A stretch of DNA of 35,643 bases from Chloroflexota bacterium (GCA_023381895.1 JAMCTA010000002.1:1-35643); one strand, 5' to 3'. Positions 1 through 7,970 are shown, counted from the stretch's first letter. Notes: generated by a model from the sequence alone, not told the origin. Numbers and translations: made by a program.

Positions 1-544
1 GCCACTCCTGCTCCAGGATGCTGTAGAGATCCGAGTCGCGCCAGCCGTCGCGCAGCAGCATGTGGTCGCGGAGCCGCCCTTCGTGCCGCAGACCACTCTT
101 CTGCAGCACCCGCGCCGACGCCACGTTGCGTGGATCACACGTGGCCTGGATGCGGTGGAGATGGAGCTCGGTGAAGCCAAGCCGCAAGAGTAGCGCAGCG
201 GTCGCAGTGGCGTAACCTTGCCTCCAATAGTCGGGGTGTATGACGTAGCCGATCTCGCCACAGCGATGCCGGTGGTGCACGATACCCAGGTGACACCCAC
301 CAACGAGCCGGTCCGAGTCCCGCAGCACGACAGCAAACGCAAAGTGCTCGCGCGGCTCTCGAAGCGTGCTTGCTACTGCCTCCGCCACGAAGCGCTGTGT
401 CTCGGCAACCGAGTTCGGGCCCCATTGCTCAAAGCGGCAGGTATCCATACGGGACGCGTACTCGTGCACGGCGGACCAGTCGTCTCTATTGAAGGGCCGC
501 AGCTCAACGCGCTCGTCTGCGAGAACTACGCCCCGCCCTGCCAC
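1..544 (-). CDS. GNAT N-acetyltransferase, RimJ/RimL type (C-terminus beyond window)
   Basis: This is the 3'-most visible gene of the metal-resistance operon and runs off the left edge, so 181 codons are seen and the stop is not. The reverse strand reads through an acetyl-CoA binding region: EIGYVIHPDYWRQGYATA, then an HRIQATCDPRN stretch and SARVLQKSGLRHEGRLRDHM. This order is typical of RimJ/RimL-like acetyltransferases that modify amino groups of proteins or small molecules; the substrate cannot be told. I chose the GTG at 544 because AGAAAGG lies 7 bases upstream. In-frame sequence is open only back to a stop at 590-592. It begins 28 bases after the cation-efflux gene ends, so co-transcription is likely. 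A role in metal resistance is not implied by the family itself. Confidence 0.85.
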   Translation of the reverse strand, partial: MAGRGVVLADERVELRPFNRDDWSAVHEYASRMDTCRFEQWGPNSVAETQRFVAEAVASTLREPREHFAFAVVLRDSDRLVGGCHLGIVHHRHRCGEIGYVIHPDYWRQGYATATAALLLRLGFTELHLHRIQATCDPRNVASARVLQKSGLRHEGRLRDHMLLRDGWRDSDLYSILEQEW

Positions 545-572
545 TGGATCACCCTTTCTCCGTCGGGCTCGC

Positions 573-1532
573 TCAGACGCTGGTCCTGGTCACCGGCTCG
601 TGATGGTGGTCGTGCTCTGGCGGGGAGTGCAGCGCACAGTAGAGCGGATGGGGCGAGCAGCCGGCACATTCGAACTGGAGTGTGCTATGTCCGATACCAT
701 ACCGGTCCCGGAGGAGATGACGGAGCTCGAGCACGAGCTCGTCACAGTCGCTCAACCGCAAGTCTTCTTCAACTTGCACGTGCGCGGACAGCATCCGCAT
801 GCCCGAGGAGATCGACCAGACGTGCAGATCGTGGACGTTCCTGACTCTAGGCACCTGCACGAGATCGCGTGCCAACCTCGTCACATCAACACCGTGTGGA
901 GTCGCCTCCATCAAGATGGCCACGGCTTCTCGTAGCACACGGAAGGCCCCAACCGCGATGAGAAGTGCGATCGCCAGCGAGAGGATCGGATCGATGGCAG
1001 CCCAGCCGGTAAGCAGGATGAGCGCTGCCGCTACAATGACCACTGCGGAGGCCGCCACATCCCCAAACACGTGCAGGACTGCGGCACGTACATTGAGGTC
1101 TTCTTTTTCGTGAGCCAGGCCGAAGCCGATGAATAGATTCACCGCAATGGCCACTGCGGGGGCAACGAGCATGTAGCCTACCGTCACCGTCTCTGGATGC
1201 TGAAAACGCTGGATGGCCTCGATCGCAATAGCAAGCACAACGATGATGAGCGTCGCGGCGTTGATGAGTGCAACCAGGATGCCCGTGCGATGGTAGCCGT
1301 ACGTATTCGTGGCGTCAGCAGGACGCCGCGACTGGCCCGCCGCAAACAGCGCAAGAGCCAGTGCCACCACATCGGTCAAGATGTGGCCAGCATCAGAGAG
1401 CAGGGCGAGGGAGTGGGAAAGAAGGCCACTTACCGCCTCCACCACCAGGATGAGCGCTGTGAGGACAACCGCAGTGCGCAGCCGCTGCCCCGTCAGACCG
1501 TGGCTGTCGGTGTGCGCATGGCCACTGCTCAC
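573..1532 (-). CDS. Cation diffusion facilitator (Zn/Cd/Co efflux, CzcD/ZitB type)
   Basis: A 319-residue proton-driven exporter of divalent metal ions in the cytoplasmic membrane. Six hydrophobic segments fill about residues 17-205. The two metal-site signatures of the family are visible: SDAGHILTD in helix 2 and HVFGD in helix 5. A cytoplasmic C-terminal domain follows, ending in a Cys/His-rich tail (CAGCSPHPLYC, then HDHHH), and the N-terminus has HAHTDSHG; these are likely metal-binding. The GTG start at 1532 overlaps the stop of the upstream ArsR gene by four bases (GTGA), which points to translational coupling. Given the CadC-like cysteines of that regulator, Cd, Zn or Pb are plausible substrates, but this is inference from context. 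Confidence 0.93.
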   Translation of the reverse strand: MSSGHAHTDSHGLTGQRLRTAVVLTALILVVEAVSGLLSHSLALLSDAGHILTDVVALALALFAAGQSRRPADATNTYGYHRTGILVALINAATLIIVVLAIAIEAIQRFQHPETVTVGYMLVAPAVAIAVNLFIGFGLAHEKEDLNVRAAVLHVFGDVAASAVVIVAAALILLTGWAAIDPILSLAIALLIAVGAFRVLREAVAILMEATPHGVDVTRLARDLVQVPRVRNVHDLHVWSISSGMRMLSAHVQVEEDLRLSDCDELVLELRHLLRDRYGIGHSTLQFECAGCSPHPLYCALHSPPEHDHHHEPVTRTSV

Positions 1533-1957
1533 ACCGGTACCCGTTTCACAACTGACTCTGCCTCTTTTTCTTCCGCGAGATCACTGAGCTGATGGCCAAG
1601 GTGAGCTAGGCCCACACGCAGCAAGAGCGCCACGTGGTCATCATCGAGGCGGTAGCGCACGAACTTCCCTGCCCGCTGCGCCCGTACCAGCCCGAGCGTT
1701 CGCAGCACCCGCAAGTGCTGCGATGCGCCCGACTTCGTGACCCCTGCGATCGCCGCAAGGTCGCAGGAGCAGAGCTCTTCGCACAGGAGCGCATGGAGCA
1801 TCTTCATGCGCGATGGGTCAGCAAGAGCATCGAAGAGCGTGCCAAGACGCTCATAGACCTCCGGGCTTGCCAAGCCTGCGCTGACCCGCTCCACCAGCCC
1901 AGGGTGCTGGCAGCTGACACTGCAGACGCTCGAGGTGCCCACGGAAAACCTGTCCAT
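1529..1957 (-). CDS. ArsR/SmtB-family metal-sensing repressor, CadC-like
   Basis: A 142-residue winged-helix repressor, first gene of the metal operon. The alpha-3 metal motif ELCSCDLA (Cys63, Cys65, Asp66) matches the ELCVCDL signature of CadC/SmtB proteins. The N-terminal arm carries a second Cys pair, C12-SVS-C16, as in CadC, where such arms complete a thiolate site for Cd/Pb. Cys59 is an extra thiol close by. The recognition helix region is about residues 70-90 (VTKSGASQHLRVLRTLGLV). In this family, metal binding releases the protein from its operator and opens the operon. The ATG at 1957 follows TTGGAG. A perfect interrupted dyad at 1969-1990 lies just upstream of the start and is the likely autoregulatory operator. 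The next gene is the CDF exporter, overlapping by four bases. Confidence 0.93.
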   Translation of the reverse strand: MDRFSVGTSSVCSVSCQHPGLVERVSAGLASPEVYERLGTLFDALADPSRMKMLHALLCEELCSCDLAAIAGVTKSGASQHLRVLRTLGLVRAQRAGKFVRYRLDDDHVALLLRVGLAHLGHQLSDLAEEKEAESVVKRVPV

Positions 1958-1968
1958 CTACACTCCAA

Positions 1969-1999
1969 CAGTTGCGTAACTACTTTACTGAAGAGTATA
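1969..1999 (-). promoter_or_regulatory. Promoter -10 and dyad operator of the arsR-CDF operon
   Basis: Bases 1969-1990 form a 22-bp interrupted inverted repeat CAGT-N3-GTA-N2-TAC-N3-ACTG with every defined position symmetric. This is the length and layout of ArsR/SmtB operators. On the minus strand a TATACT (1994-1999) sits directly upstream, so the dyad would cover the start of transcription. A TTGGCG at 2014-2019 could be the -35, but its 14-base spacing is short. Repression by the adjacent CadC-like protein is inferred. Confidence 0.6.
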
Positions 2000-2010
2000 C
2001 CGTGTCGCTG

Positions 2011-3714
2011 TCACGCCAAAGCCAGGCACTGCTGTACAGCCGCAAGCACATCCGTCAGCGGGATGAGCACGCTCGCCCGCTCTCCGCGCTCCTTCAGCTC
2101 GACCCCTTCCTGGGCAAGGGAACGCTTGCCGGCGGTCACGCGGAGGGGCAGGCCAAGCAGATCAGCATCGGCGAACTTGACTCCCGCACTCTCCTCCCGG
2201 TCATCGAACAACGTGTCTACGCCTGCCGCGGTCAGCCGCTCATACACCGACGCCGCGGCAGCGTGGACTGCCCCGTCACTCAGGTCTAGACCCACGAGAT
2301 ACACCCGGAAGGGTGCCACAGATGCTGGCCAGCGCAGTCCCCGCTCATCGCGGTGCTGCTCCGCGAGACAAGCGAGCGTACGCCCGATGCCGATGCCATA
2401 CGAGGCCATGGCCACCGGTTGGGAATGGCCACGGGCATCAAGGAAGGTGGCACCCATCGCCTCGGAGTAGCGTGTGCCAAGCTTGAAGAGATGCCCCACC
2501 TCGATGGCGCGGCGGATCTCCAGGGCTGCGCCGCACTGGGGACACGGAGAGCCGGCAGGAGCAAGCACGATGTCAGCCACGCGGTCGGACACGTAGTCAC
2601 GCCCCGCATTGGTGTTGCGGTAATGGTAGCCCTCGCGATTCGCGCCAGCGACGAGATTCGGAGATTGGGCGACGAGCTCGTCGACGATGACGGTGACGCC
2701 GCGCACTCCGATGGGTGAAGCGTAACCCGGCACGATCCCCGTGCCGTCCAGTTCTTCCGCTGTGGCGAGGTGCAGGGCTGCCACTCCCGCTGCACGTGCG
2801 AGCTTGCGCTCGTTCACGTCAGTGTCGCCACGGACGGCGGCGAAGATGACACGCCCTTGAGGTGTCGCGAAGAGTGCCGCCTTCACCGTACGCGCCGGCG
2901 AGATACCCAGAAACCCAGCCAGGCTGGCGATGGTCTTGGCGCCAGGAGTAGCACACACTTCCAAAGGCTGAGGCTCCTCGGGAGTTGGGGGCGCAGGACG
3001 GAATGACGCCACAGCGCGGTTGGCAGCAAAATCGCAGGCTGGGCACAGCAGCAGTGAATCCTCCCCAAGGTCACTCACCAGCATACACTCGTGCGACTGC
3101 GTCCCGCCCATCACGCCACTGTCGCCTTCGACGGTGTGAACGGAAAGGCCGATACGCCGGAAAAACGAACCGTAAGCAACCAGCACGCGCGAGTAGAAGC
3201 CGTCCAGATCCTCCTCCGTAGCGTGACAAGAGTAGGAGTCGGCCATCGTGAACTCGCGCGCACGGATCAACCCGGCGCGCGGACGGGGCTCATCACGAAA
3301 CTTCGGACCAACCACAGACAGCAAAACCGGAAGGTGCCGGTAGGACCGGACGGTGCGACGTAACATCTCGGCGATCGCCTCTTCGTGTGTCATCGCCAGC
3401 ACGAGTCTCCGACCAGCGCGATCCTCGACGCGCAGCAGCTCCGGGCCGATGTCCTGGAGGCGGCCGGAGCGCGCCCACAGCTCCGCAGGCTGCACTAATG
3501 GCAGCTCGACCTCCTGCGCGCCAAGGGTGGAGAGCTCTTCACGGAGAGCTTGCTCGATCCGCGCCTTCGTGCGCTGCCCGAGCGGCAGGTAGGCAAAGAG
3601 TCCCGCGCCCAAACTCTGGATGTAGCCACCGCGGAGGAGGAGGCTATGACCAGGACTTTCTGCTTCGGCAGGAGCTTCACGCAAGGTGGAACAGAAGAAC
3701 TCGGAGCGGCGCAC
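2011..3714 (-). CDS. proS: Prolyl-tRNA synthetase (bacterial type, with editing domain)
   Basis: Charges tRNA-Pro with proline in the cytoplasm. The 567-residue length fits the bacterial ProS type with an inserted editing domain. Class II motif 1 lies near the N-terminus (GGYIQSLGAGLFAYLPLG), motif 2 is RDEPRPRAGLIRAREFTMADSYS, and motif 3 is near MASYGIGIGRTLACLAEQHRDERG. Between motifs 2 and 3, roughly residues 250-385, is the YbaK-like insertion domain (from GAKTIASLAGFLGISPARTVKAALF) that hydrolyses mis-charged Ala-tRNA-Pro. The C-terminal anticodon-binding domain begins near PFRVYLVGLDLSDG. I placed the start at GTG 3714, five bases after ACGGAGG, giving the family N-terminus VRRSEFFCSTLREAP. 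The open frame continues to 3816 but that part overlaps the T-box leader. Expression is probably set by tRNA-Pro charging through that leader. Confidence 0.95.
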   Translation of the reverse strand: MRRSEFFCSTLREAPAEAESPGHSLLLRGGYIQSLGAGLFAYLPLGQRTKARIEQALREELSTLGAQEVELPLVQPAELWARSGRLQDIGPELLRVEDRAGRRLVLAMTHEEAIAEMLRRTVRSYRHLPVLLSVVGPKFRDEPRPRAGLIRAREFTMADSYSCHATEEDLDGFYSRVLVAYGSFFRRIGLSVHTVEGDSGVMGGTQSHECMLVSDLGEDSLLLCPACDFAANRAVASFRPAPPTPEEPQPLEVCATPGAKTIASLAGFLGISPARTVKAALFATPQGRVIFAAVRGDTDVNERKLARAAGVAALHLATAEELDGTGIVPGYASPIGVRGVTVIVDELVAQSPNLVAGANREGYHYRNTNAGRDYVSDRVADIVLAPAGSPCPQCGAALEIRRAIEVGHLFKLGTRYSEAMGATFLDARGHSQPVAMASYGIGIGRTLACLAEQHRDERGLRWPASVAPFRVYLVGLDLSDGAVHAAAASVYERLTAAGVDTLFDDREESAGVKFADADLLGLPLRVTAGKRSLAQEGVELKERGERASVLIPLTDVLAAVQQCLALA

Positions 3715-3739
3715 GATGACCTCCGTGAGCAATACAGCC

Positions 3740-3975
3740 TCCCCCCTGCACCACCAGGGCCGGAACGAAGGGCATTTCCGGGGTACCACCCACGTTTGGG
3801 ACTCTCGCCCCCTCAATGTGGCCGCTAACGGTGGCCGCCGGGTCCTCTTCGTGCTCGCGCACTCGAGACCAGCTCCCAGGTGGGTTCAACAGCGCTCCTA
3901 CGACCAGGCGGCTTGCACCACGGGCCACCTTCTCTGGAATCGCATCGCTGCCTACTATTCCTGCTCGCAGCTTGT
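3740..3975 (-). promoter_or_regulatory. T-box leader of proS, specifier CCC (proline)
   Basis: Reading the minus strand, the leader contains the hallmark parts of a T-box in order. First is a stem I region with CCAGAGAAGGTGG and GTGGTGCAAGCC. Then comes a specifier segment GAA-CCC-ACC-TGGGAG with the Pro codon CCC at 3884-3882, and finally the T-box sequence GTGGGTGGTACC at about 3793-3782. The TGGT of the bulge would pair with the ACCA end of uncharged tRNA-Pro. A CCGGAA...TTCCGG hairpin follows, then the proS ribosome site. I see no hairpin with a U-run, so control may be translational rather than by termination; this is unproven. The specifier agrees with the gene downstream, which makes the call strong. 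Confidence 0.87.
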
Positions 3976-3984
3976 CGTTCCAGC

Positions 3985-3993
3985 AGTGTACCA
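3985..3993 (-). promoter_or_regulatory. Extended -10 promoter for the proS T-box transcript
   Basis: The minus strand shows TGGTACACT, an extended -10 element (TG-N-TACACT). It would start RNA near 3978, just ahead of the first T-box helix. No good -35 was found at 17 bases, which extended -10 promoters can lack. Moderate support only. Confidence 0.4.
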
Positions 3994-4303
3994 GGAAGGG
4001 ATTTCCGATCAGGAGCAGGCCCCACAAGGTAAACGTACAGCACCGCTCTGTTGACGGGTGATCTCCTCCTCTTCTCCGTGGCAAGGATAGGGCCAGCCAC
4101 ATCTTCATCTCCATTTCAACAGCAGCTTTCGGAGCCGGCGCACTGCCCGGAGAGGCTCCACGGCAGCGTTCACACAGGTCGAGCACTTCAGGCGTTTACC
4201 GTCATTTACGCAAGGATCAACCTCGCTGGAGTATTAGTGTCTCGTTGCCTCCGCCACGGGACGGATGGCCGGGAGGATCAAAAGGAAAGGGATTGTGCTT
4301 TCT

Positions 4304-5053
4304 ATGCGCACACTACAGCGACGAGAGTTTCTCACCCTAGGAGCAGGAGTCCTCGCCGGATCTGCCATTCTGGCAGCGTGTAGTAGCTCAACGAGTGCTG
4401 CCACGGCGACAGCACCAGCGACGGTCACCCAGACCGTGACGGAGACCTTGTCTCAGGCAGCAGCAACGGCCGCTGCCCAGACCGAGACCGTCACGAACAC
4501 CGTGACCGAGACGGTCACCCAGACGGCATCGCCAGCTACCGTGACGGCAACTGCCTCTGCCAGTGGGCCGGCTGAGGCATCACTCTACCTCAGTGTTGTC
4601 ACAGGTGGAATGATCGGCAAGAAGGGATGGCCAGCGTTCTTGCCTACTGATGTCACTGTGCCAGCGAATACGCGCGTCAACGTCACCATCTACAACTTCG
4701 ACGATGGCACAGCTCCGCTTCCCGCAGGTATGGCGACGTACGCCAAAGTAACGGGCACTGTCGGCGGCGACGCCTCTTGGGAGCCACTCAAGAAGGACGA
4801 TCCGAATGCCGGCGGCACGCCCAAGACGTTCCAGAGCTTGAACCCCAAGGATGTGTCGCACACCTTTACGGTAAGTGACCTCCAGTTGAACGTGCCCTTT
4901 CCCGTCAGCGCCGTCGTGAACTTCTCGTTTGACTCCGGTAAGGCAGGGACGTACGCTTTCAAGTGCCTGGCTCCTTGCGGCTCGGGCCCGGATGGCATGC
5001 AGGGAGCCATGATGACGAAGGGCTACATGATCGGAACCCTCAAGGTCGTCTAG
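4304..5053 (+). CDS. Tat-exported cupredoxin-like (blue copper) lipoprotein
   Basis: A 249-residue exported protein. The N-terminus has a twin-arginine motif (QRREFLTLGAG) and a lipobox LAAC with Cys26 as the lipidated residue, so it should sit on the outer face of the membrane. Residues of about 27-105 form a low-complexity Thr/Val/Ala/Glu linker rich in TVT repeats. The C-terminal 140 residues look like a cupredoxin fold ending in CLAPCGSGPDGM-(4)-M. A single Cys with nearby His (SHTF) and Met residues is what a type-1 copper site needs; here two Cys (about 221 and 225) are present, so a CuA-like site cannot be excluded. The next gene is a cytochrome c, so electron transfer between them is plausible. 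I chose ATG 4304 after GGAAAGGG; upstream starts (4265, 4295) would only lengthen the tail before the RR pair. Confidence 0.75.
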   Translation: MRTLQRREFLTLGAGVLAGSAILAACSSSTSAATATAPATVTQTVTETLSQAAATAAAQTETVTNTVTETVTQTASPATVTATASASGPAEASLYLSVVTGGMIGKKGWPAFLPTDVTVPANTRVNVTIYNFDDGTAPLPAGMATYAKVTGTVGGDASWEPLKKDDPNAGGTPKTFQSLNPKDVSHTFTVSDLQLNVPFPVSAVVNFSFDSGKAGTYAFKCLAPCGSGPDGMQGAMMTKGYMIGTLKVV

Positions 5054-5077
5054 CAGCCCCCGTAGGTAGTAGGAGCG

Positions 5078-5114
5078 GACGGCCTCATCCACGCGCCGGT
5101 CCGGTGAGGCCGTC
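5078..5114 (+). terminator. Hairpin between cupredoxin and cytochrome genes
   Basis: GACGGCCTCA (5078-5087) pairs perfectly with TGAGGCCGTC (5105-5114) around a 17-base loop, starting 25 bases after the cupredoxin stop. There is no T-run, so it could be an attenuator or an mRNA-stability element rather than a full terminator. Confidence 0.4.
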
Positions 5115-5156
5115 TGTGGCCTGGAGCACGTAGCGACGTAGTAGAGAGCAGCACAA

Positions 5157-5888
5157 ATGGTGACACGACTCAGCAAGTGGTCGAGAGCGGTGACGTTAGG
5201 GGGCGGGAGTATCCTGCTCCTCAGCGCCCTGCTTCTATGGATGGGAGCGGGGACGGCACGTGCAGCAGCGTCCAGGGCTTCGGCCACGGGCTCCCCGGCA
5301 GCCGGCAAAGAACTCTACGGCACCTACTGCTCTACCTGCCACGGCCCCGACGCCAAGGGAGGCATCAAGCTCGGCGATGCCACGTCGGCTGATATTCGCT
5401 GGAGTGCTATCGGGACGCGCTATCACAACGACCCTGCGCTGGTGTCCCGGGCGATTCTCCAGGGTCTCGACGAGGAGGGCAAACCACTCGATGACGTCAT
5501 GCCGCGCTGGAAGGGTACGCTCACTACACAGCAGGTAGGTGACCTCGTTGCCTACCTTCAGACGCTGACGAGTAGCGTGCCCGGTCAAATCGTTGCGACA
5601 CCGGTGCACGAGGACGTCACACCGCAGCCGACAGAGGAGGCGCAGGAGGCTGCGCAGAAGGCCACCGCCTTCGCTCAAGCGAAGACGAAGGTAGCGACGA
5701 CGACGACGACAGCTCCGGTGGCAACTCCTACGACGGCGGCCGCTCTGGCAGCAGCAACTCCCACACCGGCGTCAGAGAGCGCCGCGGTAAGCACTACGCC
5801 AGGTCCGGTGATCTGGGTCATCGTCGCTGCCGTCGCAGTCGGACTGCTTTGGGCAGTGTGGTGGCGCGGCCGGCGCCCGTCGGCCTAA
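5157..5888 (+). CDS. Membrane-anchored c-type cytochrome
   Basis: A 243-residue single-haem cytochrome c facing the outside of the cytoplasmic membrane. An N-terminal signal or anchor spans about residues 12-36 and ends in ARAAA. The haem attachment motif is CSTCH (Cys58, Cys61, His62), and Met115 in DDVMPRW is the probable sixth ligand. The haem domain ends near residue 145. It is followed by a long Thr/Ala/Pro-rich, low-complexity stretch and a C-terminal helix (about 218-236, VIWVIVAAVAVGLLWAVWW) with a basic RGRR tail, which anchors the protein at both ends or at the C-terminus after signal cleavage. It follows the cupredoxin gene by about 100 bases in the same direction. Its redox partners are inferred only. 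Confidence 0.88.
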   Translation: MVTRLSKWSRAVTLGGGSILLLSALLLWMGAGTARAAASRASATGSPAAGKELYGTYCSTCHGPDAKGGIKLGDATSADIRWSAIGTRYHNDPALVSRAILQGLDEEGKPLDDVMPRWKGTLTTQQVGDLVAYLQTLTSSVPGQIVATPVHEDVTPQPTEEAQEAAQKATAFAQAKTKVATTTTTAPVATPTTAAALAAATPTPASESAAVSTTPGPVIWVIVAAVAVGLLWAVWWRGRRPSA

Positions 5889-6255
5889 GAAGCGCTGCCA
5901 AGACGGCTGAGCGCGCGACGTCAATCTGTAGGAGCGCTCCATAACCTGCCCCCGCTCAGCCGTGAGGAGAAGTAACCCCGCCGGAGAACACTTACCTCCT
6001 CCGGTCTGGCACACGGTGTTCTCGAGAACACCGTGTGCTGGCGGCGCCTGCCCAAAGACCAAACTGATCCCCAGTTCCTCCCAGAGATCGAGCTCACGGA
6101 CCGTCGCTGAAGCTCCGCTTCTCAGACGCGCGACCGCCGTTACGTTCTCCAGAGACACCGCGCGCACGCTGCTTCGCAGAGACGTGATGTGCGTGGAGGT
6201 AGCATGACTGGACAGCCGTGGACCGGACTACAAAGTTGCGTACGGAGGAAGCGCC
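5889..6255. other. Intergenic stretch with a long perfect palindrome
   Basis: No convincing gene lies between the cytochrome stop and the ABC ATPase. The open frames here lack codon character and ribosome sites. The one notable element is the 30-bp palindrome at 6009-6038, described separately. Near the right end, ATG 6204 has a good GGAGGT site and opens a 35-codon frame that overlaps the start of the ATPase gene in another frame. Confidence 0.6.
6009..6038. repeat. 30-bp perfect palindrome
   Basis: The half GCACACGGTGTTCTC (6009-6023) is followed with no spacer by its exact reverse complement. The core GTTC-TCGA-GAAC is the reverse orientation of the Gram-positive LexA box GAAC-N4-GTTC, so I do not call it an SOS box. 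It lies 120 bases after the cytochrome gene and about 220 bases before the ABC gene. It could be an operator, or a bidirectional stop signal lacking a T-run. Confidence 0.75.
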
Positions 6256-7203
6256 ATAATCGAAGCCCACGCCTTGACGCGCCATTTTGGGAACGTCACC
6301 GCCGTCAATGACGTCTCGCTGCACATTCCCGACGGCGCCATCCTTGCGCTCCTCGGCCCAAACGGAGCCGGGAAGACGACCACCGTGCGCATGCTAGCCG
6401 GCCTGCTCGCGCCCTCCTCGGGAGTGGCGACGATAGCAGGCATCGATGTGCGGCGTGATCCCAGAGCTGTGCGCGCTCGCAGTGGTCTCGTCACCGACGT
6501 GCCGGGCCTCTATGAGCGCATGACGCCAGTAGCCTACCTAGACTTTTTTGGCCGCATCTACGGAGTCGATCCGAAGCGACGCTCGCTCCGTATTGCTGAG
6601 CTCCTCGACCTCTTTGAGCTGCGTGATCACGCCACGGCACTGCTCTCAGGCTTCTCCAAGGGGATGAAGCAGAAGGTGGCGCTGGCGCGAGCTCTGCTAC
6701 ATGAGCCGGTGTCGCTCTTCCTCGACGAGCCAACGTCCGGGCTTGATCCGGCGGCAGCACACGTCGTGCGCGACCTGATCCTTTCGTTGAAGCAAGCGAG
6801 CCGGAGCATCATCCTGTGTACGCACGATCTTGCCGAAGCAGAGCGGCTCGCGGATGAGGTAGCAATCATCTCCGGTGGGAGGATCATCGCTGCTGGCGCA
6901 GCTGCCGAGCTGCGCGCTGGGGCCACATCCGAGACGCTCGTGCGCATTGAGCTTGCGGAGCCGTGCCCTGCTGCTCTAGCGCTCCTACAGGAGACGCCGG
7001 CAGTATCCGATCCACGCAGCGAAGACGCCACACTCCTGTTCCGCACACCACACCCTCGCGAGGTCAATCCTGCTGTGCTACGGCGCCTCGTTGCCGGAGG
7101 CGCAGCGGTGATCACTGTGACCTGCACGACGCGAACGCTTGAGGAGGTGTACCTTGCCGCTATTGGCGCCCGTGGGCCGCGAGTACCGGAGGTGCCTGTA
7201 TGA
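6256..7203 (+). CDS. ABC transporter ATP-binding protein (ABC-2 exporter type)
   Basis: The cytoplasmic ATPase of a two-gene exporter. Walker A is GPNGAGKT (about residues 34-41), the signature is LSGFSKGMKQK, and Walker B with the D-loop is LFLDEPTSGLD; the H-loop is CTHD. Residues beyond about 225 form the C-terminal extension usual in drug, lipid or sodium exporters (CcmA/NatA-like). The start is odd. The family N-terminus MIEAHALTRHFG would begin at 6256, seven bases after a fine GGAGGAA site, but the codon there is ATA. The only standard start in frame is TTG 6274, which removes six residues of the first strand. A frameshift joining the ATG at 6204 to this frame is the third option. Its stop overlaps the permease ATG (ATGA). 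Confidence 0.9.
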   Translation: MIEAHALTRHFGNVTAVNDVSLHIPDGAILALLGPNGAGKTTTVRMLAGLLAPSSGVATIAGIDVRRDPRAVRARSGLVTDVPGLYERMTPVAYLDFFGRIYGVDPKRRSLRIAELLDLFELRDHATALLSGFSKGMKQKVALARALLHEPVSLFLDEPTSGLDPAAAHVVRDLILSLKQASRSIILCTHDLAEAERLADEVAIISGGRIIAAGAAAELRAGATSETLVRIELAEPCPAALALLQETPAVSDPRSEDATLLFRTPHPREVNPAVLRRLVAGGAAVITVTCTTRTLEEVYLAAIGARGPRVPEVPV

Positions 7204-7970
7204 CACCCTCTCCACTTCCAGACGTTCTCCAGGTGCACCTCCCAGGGACAGGGCGCACGCTTCTCATCATCGCCCGCCGGGCTGCCGTTGAGTCATTGAC
7301 AGACCGGCGAACGCTTGTCAGTGGCGGGTTGTTCTCCCTCGCCTTTCCACTGTTCCTGGTATTCAGCGCTATTCGCCCACTGGCCCACGCGCCGGGAGGT
7401 CACGCCCCACTCATCGCGTTCTTGACGCTCTATCTCTTGTTGGTAGGCCTGTCCCCAACGATGGCAGCGATTGGTGTTGCTTCGGGCCAGTTCGCCGGTG
7501 AGAAAGAACAGGGCGCTCTGACACCGCTCCTCGCCTCTCCCGCTTCCAACGTGGCAATCTTTGGTGGAAAGGTGCTCGCCGCAGTCATCCCGCCGCTCGT
7601 CTTCGCGCTCATTGCCGAGATCGCCTACGCCCTCAGTGTCATCATCACCAGTGGCACGGCGACGCTGCGGCTGCTTCCCCCGGCCCTCTCGCTGACGATC
7701 CTCACCTTGATTCCCGGCATCAGCATCTTCGCTGCTGTCCTTGCCAGCCTAGTCTCCTCGCGCGTCAACGGGTTCAACGCCTCACAGCAGATCACCGGCC
7801 TGCTCCTCCTGCCGCTCTGGGGAGCTCTCCTGGCGATCGTTGCCAAGATGTCGAGCTGGGGAACGTGGACGCTGCTGCTCGCCATGATCGTGCTCTATGC
7901 GCTTGACATCGTCCTCACCATTGTCGCCGCCATCACCTGGCAGCGCGAAGAAGTGCTCGCTCGCACCTGA
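7200..7970 (+). CDS. ABC-2 type transporter permease
   Basis: A 256-residue membrane subunit that partners the ATPase just upstream, whose stop it overlaps by four bases. About six hydrophobic helices are visible, beginning with GLFSLAFPLFLVF near residue 43. The segment SGQFAGEKEQGALTPLLASPAS between helices 2 and 3 is the amphipathic coupling region typical of ABC-2 and NatB-like permeases (ExExGTLexLL). The substrate is unknown. The gene ends 75 bases before the stop of the convergent PHP gene, and I saw no clear terminator in that gap. Confidence 0.88.
   Translation: MTPSPLPDVLQVHLPGTGRTLLIIARRAAVESLTDRRTLVSGGLFSLAFPLFLVFSAIRPLAHAPGGHAPLIAFLTLYLLLVGLSPTMAAIGVASGQFAGEKEQGALTPLLASPASNVAIFGGKVLAAVIPPLVFALIAEIAYALSVIITSGTATLRLLPPALSLTILTLIPGISIFAAVLASLVSSRVNGFNASQQITGLLLLPLWGALLAIVAKMSSWGTWTLLLAMIVLYALDIVLTIVAAITWQREEVLART

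Noticed and set aside
3677..4186. 169-residue minus-strand frame upstream of proS
   Set aside because: It overlaps the T-box leader and has no protein family pattern; the RNA motifs explain the sequence better.
6009..6038. LexA/SOS box
   Set aside because: The core is GTTC-N4-GAAC, the inverse of the known GAAC-N4-GTTC box.
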